The position numbers were made by a program, and so were the translations under genes. A stretch of DNA of 64,000 nt from Cyanidium caldarium. Taxonomy: Eukaryota; Rhodophyta; Bangiophyceae; Cyanidiales; Cyanidiaceae. The notes below the pieces were generated by a model. It ran no database searches. It was not told the DNA's origin and was given only the letters and a program-made list of their open reading frames with translations. Positions within the stretch are counted from its first letter, which is position 1, and each line of letters starts with the position of its first letter. The stretch is from the NCBI GenBank assembly GCA_026184775.1, contig JANCYW010000007.1:310001-374000 (forward strand), given 5' to 3'. Below, piece by piece: positions 7,839 through 17,325 of this stretch.

Positions 7839-9866
7839 ATGCGGCAGGCGACGGCCACCTCGTGCGTGGAGTACGCGGCGCGGCTGCCGGTGGCGGAGTT
7901 GGAGACGCTGTTCGAGGGCAGCGGCTATGCCGTGCAGGGTCTGTTTCGAGCGCTGCCGCCGCCGGCCAAGGCGCTGGCACTGCGCATATGGTGGCGGTCG
8001 GTGAGTGGAGACGAGGAGGCGCCGCTGTCCGCGCGGCAGCTGTTGAGCGTGTGGCTGGCGAAGGACTCCGGTGCGGACGCCACGCCCGCCAAGCACCGCC
8101 GAGGGCGACCTGGGGCCGAAGGGCCCGAGACGACCGCTTCCAATGGCACTGGCAGCACGGAACACGATCGCGTCGCCGCCCACGTGTTGCAATCGCTGTT
8201 GCGCGTGGGATTTCTGCGGCAGGTGGCTTTGGGAGCTGCGGGAGCGGACGCCGACGTCCACTCGTCCGCCTACGGGGAGGCGGTGGCGTACGAGATGCCC
8301 GCTAGCGTGCAAGATCACCTCAGTCGATTCTTGTTCGGCACTGGGGCGCGCCGGAGACGGCTGCTGGACACTTTTGGATCGATCTCCAACACGGCATCCA
8401 CCAGGAAAGTGCAGGGCGGGTCGGCCGCTCGCGGTCCGTTTGCCGTCTTTGTCGATGCCGAAGTCGGCGATACTGCCTCTTGCAAAGTGGATCAGCGCAT
8501 CCCGCTCTCCGCACTCGATGAACATGCGCGCACCGCTTGGGAGCAGGTGTTACACTTTCTGGTGGGCACACCCGCCGCCGTCGCCGCGCCCGCCTACGAC
8601 GTTGTTGGTGCCGAAGCCGATGGCGACGGCCGCGGCGCGCCGTCGTCGCATCGCCGCCCTGCACCGACACCATCGCCACCCTCGGACGAGATCGTCGAGG
8701 CGCTGCTGCGACTGGGGGTGAGCGAGCCGGTCGGCACCGACGGCATGCGCATCACCGACCGCGGTTTCTCGTACCTGTTGATGGATACTACCGCCCAGAT
8801 ATGGACGTTGCTGGAGGATTACATGAACTCGCGTGGCGGCGACGTGGTCGAGCGACACGAGATGCTGGACCTGTTGTTTCGGTTCGGGTTTGCGGTGGTC
8901 GGGCGGCGTTACGCGGTGACCGACGCTAGCCTCAGCGATCGGCAGCGGCGGATGTTGGCCTTTCTTGCCGAGGTGGGTCTGGTGTACCTCGGCGATGCCG
9001 AGGTGGATGCGCGTGCTGCGGAACAGAGGCGGAGAGAGGAACAGGCAACGGAGACGGAGGGGTTCTTCCTGCGCAAACGACCGTTGAATGCGTCGCGCGT
9101 GGAGGAACGGGCGCCGGCTGGCGCGTCGACGGCCGCGATCGCGAGCGCGACTGCTTCGACGTGCCAGCCGGCGCCCAATATTTCAGCGAACTTTGCAAAG
9201 CGGCTACACCGCTCTCCGCATCACCTCTACTTTACGCCCACGCGCCTCGGTGCCGATATGGTGCAAGGCAACCGCGTCGAGGGGGTGTTGGCGGCGGGCG
9301 ATGGTTTCGGGCGGCATTCGGACGTGCTCATCGAGGCGCCATCTGCCAACGCCGCCGCTGCCACCCCGCTACCTCTGTCGCGCACCCCGGGCGCGATCGG
9401 TCTGGAGTTGGTGATCGAGACCAACTTTCGCGTCTACGCCTACTGCACCTCGCTGCTGCAGATCGAGCTGCTGTCGTTGTTCACGCGCCTGCTGTATCGC
9501 CTGCCGAATATGGCCATCGGGGTGCTGACGCGTGACTCGGTGCGCTCGGCACTGCGCACCGGCATCACCGGCAGTCAGATTGTGCACTTTCTGGCGGCGC
9601 ACGTATTGCACGGTCAGCCGGTGCCGTACAATGTGCGCGACCAGATTCTGCTGTGGGAATCGGAGCAGCGACGCGTGCAAATGCAGCCGGCGGTGCTGTT
9701 CGATGACTTTGCACCCACCGCCGACGGCCAGGCGTTGTATCAACAGGTGAGTCAGCACGCCGCCGAACTCGGTGCTCGTCTGTGGTGCGACCCATCGCGC
9801 CAACTGCTGGTGGTGCACGCGGAGGCGTTTGACGCGACGCGCGAGTTTATTCGCCGACACACCTGA
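7839..9866 (+). CDS. TFB2: TFIIH core subunit p52/Tfb2 (GTF2H4)
   Basis: A 675-residue protein matching Tfb2/p52, the TFIIH subunit that anchors and stimulates the XPB ATPase in transcription initiation and nucleotide excision repair. Family landmarks in order: EYAARLPVAELETLFEG near the N-terminus, WEQVLHFLVGT, GFSYLLMDTTAQIWTLLEDY, LHRSPHHLYFTPTRL, then the conserved block ELVIETNFRVYAYCTSLLQI and LLYRLPNMAIGVLTRDSVRSA, and the C-terminal LWESEQRRVQMQPAVLFDDF. It is longer than human p52 (462) through low-complexity inserts. ATG 7839 is the first Met outside the tRNA. The frame is open through the tRNA T arm, so an upstream start would be spurious. The 5'UTR must be very short or overlap the tRNA gene. 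Confidence 0.93.
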   Translation: MRQATATSCVEYAARLPVAELETLFEGSGYAVQGLFRALPPPAKALALRIWWRSVSGDEEAPLSARQLLSVWLAKDSGADATPAKHRRGRPGAEGPETTASNGTGSTEHDRVAAHVLQSLLRVGFLRQVALGAAGADADVHSSAYGEAVAYEMPASVQDHLSRFLFGTGARRRRLLDTFGSISNTASTRKVQGGSAARGPFAVFVDAEVGDTASCKVDQRIPLSALDEHARTAWEQVLHFLVGTPAAVAAPAYDVVGAEADGDGRGAPSSHRRPAPTPSPPSDEIVEALLRLGVSEPVGTDGMRITDRGFSYLLMDTTAQIWTLLEDYMNSRGGDVVERHEMLDLLFRFGFAVVGRRYAVTDASLSDRQRRMLAFLAEVGLVYLGDAEVDARAAEQRRREEQATETEGFFLRKRPLNASRVEERAPAGASTAAIASATASTCQPAPNISANFAKRLHRSPHHLYFTPTRLGADMVQGNRVEGVLAAGDGFGRHSDVLIEAPSANAAAATPLPLSRTPGAIGLELVIETNFRVYAYCTSLLQIELLSLFTRLLYRLPNMAIGVLTRDSVRSALRTGITGSQIVHFLAAHVLHGQPVPYNVRDQILLWESEQRRVQMQPAVLFDDFAPTADGQALYQQVSQHAAELGARLWCDPSRQLLVVHAEAFDATREFIRRHT

Positions 9867-9950
9867 GGAGAGGGAACCGAGCGAGGTCCGGCGCGGCAAC
9901 ACACCTCCACCTACATCTGCATTCATGCCACTCTCACCTCCCTTCCCGTA

Positions 9951-11354
9951 TCACCGCATGCTCTCGTCCATTTTCACCACAGCATCCGCGGCACTGCGGA
10001 GGAAGATGGCCTCGCGCGCAGCACCCACCCCGACGTGCACGATCGGGCACCCGATGAGCGTCTGCACGCGCAACACGTACGCCTGGGCCGCCGCCGGCAA
10101 ATCGGACCAGCAGCGCACCGACCCCAGCTCTACGCCTCGCCATCCGGGCAGCTCCTCGAACTCCACTTCACACTCGGCCAGCGCGCGCAACGAGGCCGGC
10201 ATGCTACTGAGGCGCTTGCCGCGGTACCGATACGCCACCCCGATCCGCAGCGTGTCGAAGCAGCCCAACACATCCAGTTTGGTGAGACACACTTGCGTCA
10301 ACCCGTTCAGGCGGCCGGTGTATCGCAACAGGCAGGTGTCCAGCCAGCCGCAACGACGCGGCCGCTGGGTGGTGGTGCCAAACTCCTGTCCGGCGCGCTG
10401 CAGCAGCGCACCGGCCTCGCCGTACAATTCGGTGGGGAACGGTCCCTCGCCCACTCGGGTGGTGTACGCTTTCACCACGCCGATCACTTCGCCCAGGGCG
10501 CGCGCTGGTACGCCCAGTCCGGTACAGCAACCACCCACGGTGCAGTTGCTGGAGGTGACAAACGGGTACGTGCCGAAATCGATGTCCAGCATGGCGGCGT
10601 TGGCGCCCTCGATCAGCACCGACTGTTGACCCGACTCCAGCACTCGGTTCACGTAGTCGAAGGTGTCGGTGGTGAGCGGCTCGCAGCGTCGCGCCAGCTG
10701 ATAGCATCGAGCCACCTCGGCGCGCACATCGTACGATGCCACGGCCGCCTCGCCGGCCGCCCCGAAACGCAGGCGCAGCTCGGCCAGCGCGGTGCGTATT
10801 CGCAGCGGCACCTGTGCCGAGCGGAATTCCCGCAAGTCGCCCACTCGCAAATTGGAGCGCGTCATCTTGCTCGCATAACACGGGCCGATACCGCGCTTGG
10901 TGGTGCCGATCGCGCCTCCGACACCGCCGGCGGCCGCCGCAACCCGTTCCGCCTCCAGCAGCCCGTCGGCGATCTGGTGGTAGTCGCAGAGGATATGCGC
11001 GCGGTCACTTAAATGCACCCGACCGGCCACGTTCGGCACGCCCTGTAGTTCCAGCGTTTCCACCTCCTCAAACAGCGACGCCAGGTGCACCACCACCCCG
11101 TTCCCGATCACCGCCTGCACCGCGGGGTGCAATATACCGGTCGGCAGCAGGTGCAACGCGTACTTGACCCCATTCACCACCACTGTGTGGCCAGCGTTGC
11201 TTCCGCCCTGACACCGCGCCACCACATCTATCGACTCGGAGAGCAGGTCCACCAGTTTGCCCTTGCCCTCGTCGCCCCACTGCGTGCCCAGCACCACCGT
11301 GGCCGGGAGCGGGTAGGAGCGGGCGAGTGACGGTCCGTTGGCTGCGACCGGCAT
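9951..11354 (-). CDS. ADSS: Adenylosuccinate synthetase
   Basis: A 467-residue enzyme joining IMP and aspartate with GTP, the first committed step to AMP. Signatures: GTQWGDEGKGKLVDLL near residues 23-38 (P-loop-like, catalytic Asp and Lys), CQGGSNAGHTVVVNG (catalytic His), GTTKRGIGPCYASK, QSVLIEGANAAMLDIDFGTYPFVTSSN, and the GEGPFPTEL loop. About 25 residues precede the core, too short and uncharged for a confident transit call. In plants and algae the enzyme is often plastidic. Convergent with TFB2 (84 bp between stops) and divergent from the 96-residue gene. Confidence 0.95.
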   Translation of the reverse strand: MPVAANGPSLARSYPLPATVVLGTQWGDEGKGKLVDLLSESIDVVARCQGGSNAGHTVVVNGVKYALHLLPTGILHPAVQAVIGNGVVVHLASLFEEVETLELQGVPNVAGRVHLSDRAHILCDYHQIADGLLEAERVAAAAGGVGGAIGTTKRGIGPCYASKMTRSNLRVGDLREFRSAQVPLRIRTALAELRLRFGAAGEAAVASYDVRAEVARCYQLARRCEPLTTDTFDYVNRVLESGQQSVLIEGANAAMLDIDFGTYPFVTSSNCTVGGCCTGLGVPARALGEVIGVVKAYTTRVGEGPFPTELYGEAGALLQRAGQEFGTTTQRPRRCGWLDTCLLRYTGRLNGLTQVCLTKLDVLGCFDTLRIGVAYRYRGKRLSSMPASLRALAECEVEFEELPGWRGVELGSVRCWSDLPAAAQAYVLRVQTLIGCPIVHVGVGAAREAIFLRSAADAVVKMDESMR

Positions 11355-11888
11355 GAGGATGAGGGGAGGAGGAAGATGAGGTTGTACGGGCTGGCGTCTG
11401 TGTGTAATCCGCGGATCGCGCTACGGCGGGAGCACGATAGGAGAGAGAGAGAGAGCGCGCGCGCTAGAAAAGTCGAAACCCGACGCAGCCGTTGGCATGC
11501 CGGAGCAGCGGTGCATGCTCCAGCCGGGAGAGCGGAGGACCAGCTGCACGCTCGGACTGCAGCAGCTATCATCATTTGGGAGCGTAGTCGGTTGCAAAGA
11601 CTAGCGGATATCGGGGAGCGCTGTGCAACGCACGTTATGATTGTTTCCTGATGGGGAGAAGTGGAGAACGTCTCGCTCACTCCAATTCTCAGCTGGCACC
11701 GACAGTGTGTGCCTCCCAACCCCTCTATCCGTTGCGCTGTCTCTCGTTATGCATACGCGCGCGCGCGCGCTCTCGCTCCTCGGTGGACTCGCGCTCCCGA
11801 CCCGCATTCCGCAGTGTTCGCACTCGGGCGTGTCGCGATCGTTCTGCGTTACAGCAACGCGTCCGTCTCACACGCTCGTTTCCCCTCT
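11355..11888. promoter_or_regulatory. Divergent spacer with mirrored GA/GC tracts
   Basis: 534 bp between divergent starts. At 11441-11464 the top strand has (GA)n running into (GC)n; at about 11755-11774 the reverse complement arrangement, (CG)n followed by ctctcgctc, appears. The two tracts therefore face in opposite directions, each about 90-130 bp from one start codon. They are candidates for paired promoter elements. No gene is supported inside. Confidence 0.4.
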
Positions 11889-12179
11889 ATGCGGGAGCAC
11901 ATTCTCGCCCGATTATTCCAGTGGATCACCCATGAGGTGATTGTCAAGGGTCTGGCCAACAGCACCACCTTCCAGCGGCTGGCGTTGCGGACGCACGGCT
12001 CACTGCGGGGCTGGGCGGAACGGGCACGACTGCACGCCGCGCAGGGTGATGGCGGGCTGGAGCGACTGGCGCCGGAGTTGCGCGCTCGCACCGAGTCGTG
12101 GGCGCAGTGGCTGCGAGAATTCCGGCAGGGAGTGGCCGAGGCGGTGCGGAAGGGTAGAGACGGCGGGCGCTTCGGGTGA
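11889..12179 (+). CDS. Small conserved-looking protein, unknown function
   Basis: A 96-residue protein starting MREHILARLFQWITHEV. The first 35 residues are a likely amphipathic or partly hydrophobic helix followed by NSTTFQRLALRTHGS; the rest is charged helix (RARTESWAQWLREFRQGV). The pattern 'ITHEVIVKGLANSTTFQR' has the look of short mitochondrial inner-membrane or assembly proteins, but no family was identified with certainty. ATG 11889 is chosen because the open upstream frame has no ATG and is Arg/Ser/Pro-rich. Divergent from ADSS, convergent with SRP receptor beta (186 bp between stops). Confidence 0.58.
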   Translation: MREHILARLFQWITHEVIVKGLANSTTFQRLALRTHGSLRGWAERARLHAAQGDGGLERLAPELRARTESWAQWLREFRQGVAEAVRKGRDGGRFG

Positions 12180-12365
12180 GCGGAGTGACGAGGAACGTCC
12201 GAGGGCAGGACGACGAACGAGTGTGGCCGGTGTCTCCAGAGGGCGCGAGCACTGCGAGTGCCGGACAAGTGCGCGGCCGGCATTCTTTTTCGTGACCGAG
12301 GGGCTCTGGAGCACTCTCCACGGTTTTGTACAAACTCGTATATCCCTCAGCGATATCGTAAACTC

Positions 12366-13247
12366 TCATTTGCGGGCGGTGGCGCTCGCGATCCATTGTC
12401 GCAGTGCGTCCACGCCGACGCCCGATAAGGCGCTGCCGCTCAGAAAAGGCAATCGGTGGACATCCACTGCCGGAGTCTGTCCATCGCCGGTGCCCTGACG
12501 CGACTGCAGCACCCGCGTGCACTCGTTCACGAACCGCGCCTGCAGCACCTTGAGCGGCATAGCGGTGGCCACGTCGCTCTTGTTGGCGAACACCGCACAC
12601 GCCACCCCCGCCGCCAACAGCCCATCCAGTCGCAGCGTGTCCAGCGCGAAGGTCACATCGCTGTGCACATGCGGACGGCTGGCATCGACCACCAACACCA
12701 GTACTTCGGGCACGCCGCGCCCGCTCCACAGGTATCGCTGTCGCTCGGTCTCCAGCCGGGCGTGGCCGGGCACATCCAACACGGTCAGCGCCGATCCGGC
12801 GGCGGAAGGGGCCTTCATCGGCGCCTGGTTCGTCTCTTGCGAGGGGAGCGTCGGGTAGCGCGGCGCCCGCCCATAACACAGTCGCCAGAAGAGCGCCGTC
12901 TTGCCGACACCCCGACCGCACGCCTCGGCGCCGCCCGAGCCACCTACCAACGCCACGCACCGGGGCCACCGACGGTAGGCGCGCGTGCTGCGCGTGTGCC
13001 TCCAGTAGCGCCAACCGACGTATAGGATCGCGATGGGAACGACGAGAAGGATGACGTATAAAAGCACTGCCGGCCACAGTGGTGTGGAGAGAGCTGCTCT
13101 CGTTGTCGACTGGGAGCGCAGTGGCTGTTCATGAGGAGCGCCTGATCCATCAACCCAGGTGTGTCCGTCAGGCACGCGCTCCATATTCGTCGCAACTCCA
13201 CGGAGCGCGACCACCGTTGGCGTTGCGCGCAGAGACGGCGACCGCAT
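12366..13247 (-). CDS. SRPRB: Signal recognition particle receptor subunit beta
   Basis: A 293-residue ER-membrane GTPase that anchors SRP receptor alpha. One N-terminal membrane span (about residues 58-79, LWPAVLLYVILLVVPIAI) is followed by a Ras-like domain: G1 GRGVGKTALF (about 111-120), G3 LDVPGHARL, G4 NKSDVATAMP, and G5-like LSGSALSG. The P-loop is preceded by a Gly-rich insertion (GGSGGAEAC). The start is ATG 13247; ATG 13184, closer to the membrane span, is also possible (272 residues). Size and layout match the family. Divergent from ITPase, with a shared promoter of under 260 bp. Confidence 0.88.
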   Translation of the reverse strand: MRSPSLRATPTVVALRGVATNMERVPDGHTWVDGSGAPHEQPLRSQSTTRAALSTPLWPAVLLYVILLVVPIAILYVGWRYWRHTRSTRAYRRWPRCVALVGGSGGAEACGRGVGKTALFWRLCYGRAPRYPTLPSQETNQAPMKAPSAAGSALTVLDVPGHARLETERQRYLWSGRGVPEVLVLVVDASRPHVHSDVTFALDTLRLDGLLAAGVACAVFANKSDVATAMPLKVLQARFVNECTRVLQSRQGTGDGQTPAVDVHRLPFLSGSALSGVGVDALRQWIASATARK

Positions 13248-13434
13248 GACGAGGAGTGCGGCGGCAGCGGGTGGCGTCGGTATCCCGACGAAAGGAAGCG
13301 TCAAGAGGGTGCTCTTCGTTGCGCTGGGTGCCGAGTTTACGTTGCGGCTGTCGCAGTATCGTGTAGTGACTCATCGACGATACGACAACGGCTCTAGGCG
13401 TCTCGCCGGGCGGCGCCCTCCAGTGCATCTCGGG

Positions 13435-14037
13435 ATGCAACCCGCTCCATCAGCGCGCGTCATCCACTTTGTCACCGGCAACCGCAAGAAGCTGGAGGAA
13501 GTGGAGCAGATCTTGCAGACGTACACCGGTGACAACCGTTGGAGCGTGCAACCGCGCCCGCTCGATCTGCCCGAGTGGCAGGGCGAGCCGGAGGATATTG
13601 CCCGGGAAAAGTGTCGCGCCGCAGTGCGTATCACCCGGGCGCCGACGCTGGTGGAAGACACCCAGCTGTGTTTCGCGGCGTGGGGCGGCCTGCCTGGGCC
13701 GTATGTGAAGCACTTTGTGAGCCAGGTGGGCGCCGCTGGCCTGGTGCGCATGCTGGAGGCGTTCGAGGACAAGCGCGCTGTCGCGCAGTGCATCTTCGCG
13801 CTGGCGGAGACACCCGACGCCGAGCCACGTTTATTCATCGGACGCACCGCTGGCCACGTCGTGGCGCCGCGTGGTCACAGCGGCTTCGGCTGGGATCCCA
13901 TCTTCCTGCCCGACGACGCTGCGTGCACGTACGCGGAGATGGGCGCGGCCGCAAAGAACGCCATATCGCATCGACGACGAGCGCTGGATCAACTCGGGGA
14001 GTACTTGGCGCAGCACGCCGCCCAACTGCCACAATGA
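13435..14037 (+). CDS. ITPA: Inosine triphosphate pyrophosphatase
   Basis: A 200-residue Ham1/ITPase that hydrolyses ITP, dITP and XTP to monophosphates, cleaning deaminated purines from the nucleotide pool. Motifs: FVTGNRKKLEEVEQIL, DLPEWQGEPEDIAREK, LVEDTQLCFAAWGGLPGPY, GFEDK-like AFEDKRAVAQC, GRTAGHVVAPRGHSGFGWDP and YAEMGAAAKNAISHR, all in family order and spacing. ATG 13435 gives the family's normal N-terminus; the longer open frame upstream overlaps the SRP receptor promoter and is ignored. Convergent with asparagine synthetase. A second pool-cleaning gene (MTH1 type) lies at 61108. Confidence 0.95.
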   Translation: MQPAPSARVIHFVTGNRKKLEEVEQILQTYTGDNRWSVQPRPLDLPEWQGEPEDIAREKCRAAVRITRAPTLVEDTQLCFAAWGGLPGPYVKHFVSQVGAAGLVRMLEAFEDKRAVAQCIFALAETPDAEPRLFIGRTAGHVVAPRGHSGFGWDPIFLPDDAACTYAEMGAAAKNAISHRRRALDQLGEYLAQHAAQLPQ

Positions 14038-14209
14038 TGACGCCATCGTGTATCGCTCGCGACGGCCGCACTCGGCATCCCTCGGCACAATACCTCGATT
14101 TGGCAGACAGTTCTCTTTATGTCGACGCTGGCGCACCGCGTGCAAGGCGTTCGTGGCACGTCGACGATCCACTTCGGGTCGTCCATCGGGCATGCTCCCG
14201 CGTCACTCC

Positions 14210-16003
14210 CTAGTTGGCGCGGTCGGCCTTGGCGGCGGCGGCGGCGGCATTCGATGCCACGTGCACCCGCTGCGCTCGCCCGCTGGGATCGCTGCTGTCG
14301 GACCACAGCGGTACCCACCGGTGCACGCTGGCGCGCAGTCCGCTCGCGGACTCGAACCGTCCGAAATGCTTCTCAAAGATCTCGCGGTATACGTACGCCT
14401 CCTTGGTGGTTGGCGGGTCGTGCGGAAAGCGCTCGGCGGCATGCGCTAGCTGTTCGTCGCTCACCCGCTGCGCGCAGTGTTCCTTCAAACCGTCGATCCA
14501 ATGGTAGCCGACACCGTCGCTAAACTGCTCCTTCTGGCGCCACAAGATATCGTGCGGCAGATACTCTCGCTCGCACGGACCGAGCTGCTGGTCGAAAGCC
14601 GCCCGCATCACCCACTTTTCCATGCGCTTGCCGGGCACGCACATCTTCTCGCGCGGATCGATGCTCATGGCCACATCCAGGTAGTCGCGGTCCAGGAACG
14701 GCACCCGCAGCTCCAGGCAGTGCGCGGCCGTGCTGCGGTCGCCGCGCAGAACGTCCGCCGTATACAGCAGGCGCAGGCGGCGGACGGTCTCTTTCTGAAA
14801 CTCGTGCGCCGAGGGCGCGTTGTGAAAGTACAGGTAGCCGCCCAGCACTTCATCGGCGCCCTCACCGCTCAGCACCACCTTGACGTACTGCCGCACCACC
14901 GCCGACAACAGATACATCGGTGTCGACGCCCGCACCGTGGTCACATCGTACGTCTCCAGGTGATAGATGACCCGATCCAGCGCCTGCACGCCGTCCTCCA
15001 CGCTGAACACCAGCTCGTGATGCTTCGTGCCCACAAACGCCGCCACTCGACGCGCCGCCTCCAGGTCGGGCGACTCGGCCAGCCCGCAGGCGAAAGAGTG
15101 AAACACGTAATCGGGCGGCAGCAGCCGCTTGGCCACCGCGGCCACCAGGCTCGAGTCGAGTCCGCCGCTGATGAATACCCCGACGGGTACGTCCGCCATC
15201 AGACGTCGTTTCACCGCCACTGTGAACGAGTCGTGTAGCGCGCGCAAATCCACCGGGTTGCTCGGTGTCCAGCTCTCGTCGGTGAAGAATCGCGGCCGAT
15301 ACCACGCGTCGTACGCAAACGCGGTCTGCGACTCTTGGCCACGACTGCCCACCACCGCGTGTCCCGGCCGGAACGCCTCCACGTGATTGCAGTACGGCAC
15401 CAGTGCCTTGGCCTCCGACGCTACCCACACGCCGCCGTCGGCTGAAGTGCCGATGAACATGCCGCGTACGCCCATCGGGTCGCGCGCCGCCACAAACACC
15501 CCGCGTTGCGCATCGATCAGCACCGAGGCGAACACGCCGCGCAACGTGTCGTACAGCTCGCGCGCCGCCTTTTGTGTACGGTGTGCGGCGGCCGGTTCGG
15601 CCGCGGCGCCACCCGTGGCACCGAAGTGATGGTTCAGCGGTACAGCACCCACCGACGGCTGCACCATCCGCTCATACATCGGTATCAGCACCTCGCAATC
15701 CGAGTGTGAGCGCAACGGGCGATTCTCCAGCATGCCACAGCGGATCTCCTCGTGATTGTAGATTTCCCCGTTGGTCACGGCCCACACGGTGGCCGCGTCG
15801 TTGCGCATCGGCTGGTGCCCGTGTGCCGGGTCGTTGATGGCCAGGCGCGCAAAGCCCATCGCGAACCAGCCATCCTCCGCCACCATGGTGTGGAATTCAT
15901 CGGGGCCGCGGTGCTGCAGCCGTTTCGTGCCCTCCACAGTGATAGCCTGCAGTTTCTCTCTGGAGAGCGAGCTCGCTCCGATGACTGCGAAAATGCCGCA
16001 CAT
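14210..16003 (-). CDS. ASNS: Asparagine synthetase (glutamine-hydrolysing)
   Basis: A 597-residue enzyme making asparagine from aspartate, glutamine and ATP. The start is fixed by MCGIF at 16003: Cys2 is the class II amidotransferase nucleophile exposed by Met removal. The N-terminal glutaminase has LQHRGPDEF, RLAINDPAHGHQP and NGEIYNHEEIR; the C-terminal domain has the PP-loop VGVFISGGLDSSLVAA and VLSGEGADEVLGGY. A low-complexity insert (about residues 120-150) is lineage-specific. Convergent with ITPase, divergent from the YqgF gene. Confidence 0.96.
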   Translation of the reverse strand: MCGIFAVIGASSLSREKLQAITVEGTKRLQHRGPDEFHTMVAEDGWFAMGFARLAINDPAHGHQPMRNDAATVWAVTNGEIYNHEEIRCGMLENRPLRSHSDCEVLIPMYERMVQPSVGAVPLNHHFGATGGAAAEPAAAHRTQKAARELYDTLRGVFASVLIDAQRGVFVAARDPMGVRGMFIGTSADGGVWVASEAKALVPYCNHVEAFRPGHAVVGSRGQESQTAFAYDAWYRPRFFTDESWTPSNPVDLRALHDSFTVAVKRRLMADVPVGVFISGGLDSSLVAAVAKRLLPPDYVFHSFACGLAESPDLEAARRVAAFVGTKHHELVFSVEDGVQALDRVIYHLETYDVTTVRASTPMYLLSAVVRQYVKVVLSGEGADEVLGGYLYFHNAPSAHEFQKETVRRLRLLYTADVLRGDRSTAAHCLELRVPFLDRDYLDVAMSIDPREKMCVPGKRMEKWVMRAAFDQQLGPCEREYLPHDILWRQKEQFSDGVGYHWIDGLKEHCAQRVSDEQLAHAAERFPHDPPTTKEAYVYREIFEKHFGRFESASGLRASVHRWVPLWSDSSDPSGRAQRVHVASNAAAAAAKADRAN

Positions 16004-16356
16004 GGCCGGAGGCACCGCCGAACAGTCCGGTCAGGCGGTTGATGACGCTGTCGTGGAGAGTGCCTCGTTGATGTGCCAGCCGCTGCAGTCTCTTAGGTTT
16101 TGTGTCCTCCCGATCACTTCAAGCTCGCCCTGTCGGTCCGGCGAGACTCAACGGACGACCGTGACAGCGCACCAGGCGGCACACAACGGCTCACCGGCCG
16201 ACAACGCCCCGACGAGCACACGCGTGCAGGTGCGCGGCCGCACGCGACGATGCGAAGGAGACACGGAGCGAAGAGGCAAAAAGAGGCAGCAGATCGTCTT
16301 CTGAACCGCGTCGAGGAGTCATCAAGTGAGAGGGGATAGGAGAAGCGTTGTCGCTT
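16004..16356. promoter_or_regulatory. Divergent spacer, ASNS / YqgF
   Basis: 353 bp that should hold both promoters. Purine-rich near the right end (gaaggagacacggagcgaag, then aggcaaaaagaggcagcag). No gene, repeat or consensus box is evident. Confidence 0.35.
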
Positions 16357-16959
16357 ATGTGGGTCACTTCCCTGTTCGCCTCTCAGTCTGCGGTGGGCGA
16401 GTTGGGTCGTAAGACGCTGGGTGTGGACTACGGGTTGCGCTGGGTCGGGGTGGCAGTCTCGGTGGGGTACGCGCCGCGTCCAGTGGCGACGCTGCCGCAC
16501 GGACAATGGAAGCGGCCGCGGCGCCGGAGACCCAACAGGGTGGCGACACCGGTGGTGACGCAGGAGGCGCTGGAGCGGCTGATTGCCGAGCTGCTGCAGA
16601 TTGCCCGCGGGGAGCGGGTGCAGCAGATTGTGGTCGGCTTGCCACTGAACAGCTGCGGCGAGGAGACGCGGCAGTCACGGCTGACGCGCGCGTTTGCCCA
16701 ACAGCTGGCCGACGCCTCGTCGGTGCCTATTTACTTGTGGGACGAGCGATACTCGTCGGTGCGCGCCGCCCAGAATCTGCACGCCAACGGTATCCGTCGC
16801 CACGACGACATGCTGGATATGCTGGACGTGGAGTCGGCAGCTGTGTTGCTCAGTGACTTTTTCGACTGCCGCGGTGTGCGCGCCGAGCTGGTGCCGCGCC
16901 GAGGCACTGACGCTGGCGACTCGTCGAGCGAGCCAGATGCGTTAGCCGATGTGGAGTGA
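16357..16959 (+). CDS. yqgF: YqgF/RuvX-like RNase H-fold nuclease
   Basis: A 200-residue protein of the YqgF family (bacterial pre-16S rRNA processing nuclease, also called RuvX). Motifs: LGVDYGLRWVGVAVS (first Asp of the RNase H-fold active site), QIVVGLPLNSCGEE and YLWDERYSSVRA, with a final acidic LDVESAAVLLSD. In plants and algae nuclear YqgF genes are usually plastid-derived, so a plastid (or mitochondrial) rRNA-maturation role is likely, though only about 20 residues precede the core, short for a transit peptide. A basic insert RPRRRRPN sits between strands. The acidic tail after about residue 180 is not family-conserved. Confidence 0.86.
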   Translation: MWVTSLFASQSAVGELGRKTLGVDYGLRWVGVAVSVGYAPRPVATLPHGQWKRPRRRRPNRVATPVVTQEALERLIAELLQIARGERVQQIVVGLPLNSCGEETRQSRLTRAFAQQLADASSVPIYLWDERYSSVRAAQNLHANGIRRHDDMLDMLDVESAAVLLSDFFDCRGVRAELVPRRGTDAGDSSSEPDALADVE

Positions 16960-17325
16960 AACGGAGACACTTTACGGGTCACTGAGAGCCTAGTGTGTAA
17001 AGCGCCTGCCCGGAATGTCTCCCTATTCCCCAAAGCCGCCTGGTGGTCGTTCTGGTGCCGTCTCCACATATGCTCGTTGGTGCTCTCCAACTGCCCGTTT
17101 CCTGGTCGCTCTCTTGCGTGCGTGCGCGCGCAGCACGATCTCATCCACCCGCGAGTGTCCCGTCTCTGGTGGCAGAGGCTGCGCGGGGATTGCCCTTGCG
17201 GGTGCCGTCTTCGTCGAGGACCACGGAGCACATCCGCGCTGCCCCGGTGAAGTCGACGAGCGCTGCGAGCGGGTGCTGCCCATTTACCCCGAGCTGGAGG
17301 CCATCGTACGCGACAAGTCTCTCCT
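16960..17325. other. Spacer upstream of the BRUTUS-like gene
   Basis: 366 bp between two same-strand genes; expected to hold the YqgF 3'UTR and the E3-ligase promoter. It contains ctctcttgcgtgcgtgcgcg (about 17109-17128), the reverse-complement style of the GA/GC tracts seen elsewhere. No gene is supported. Confidence 0.35.
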
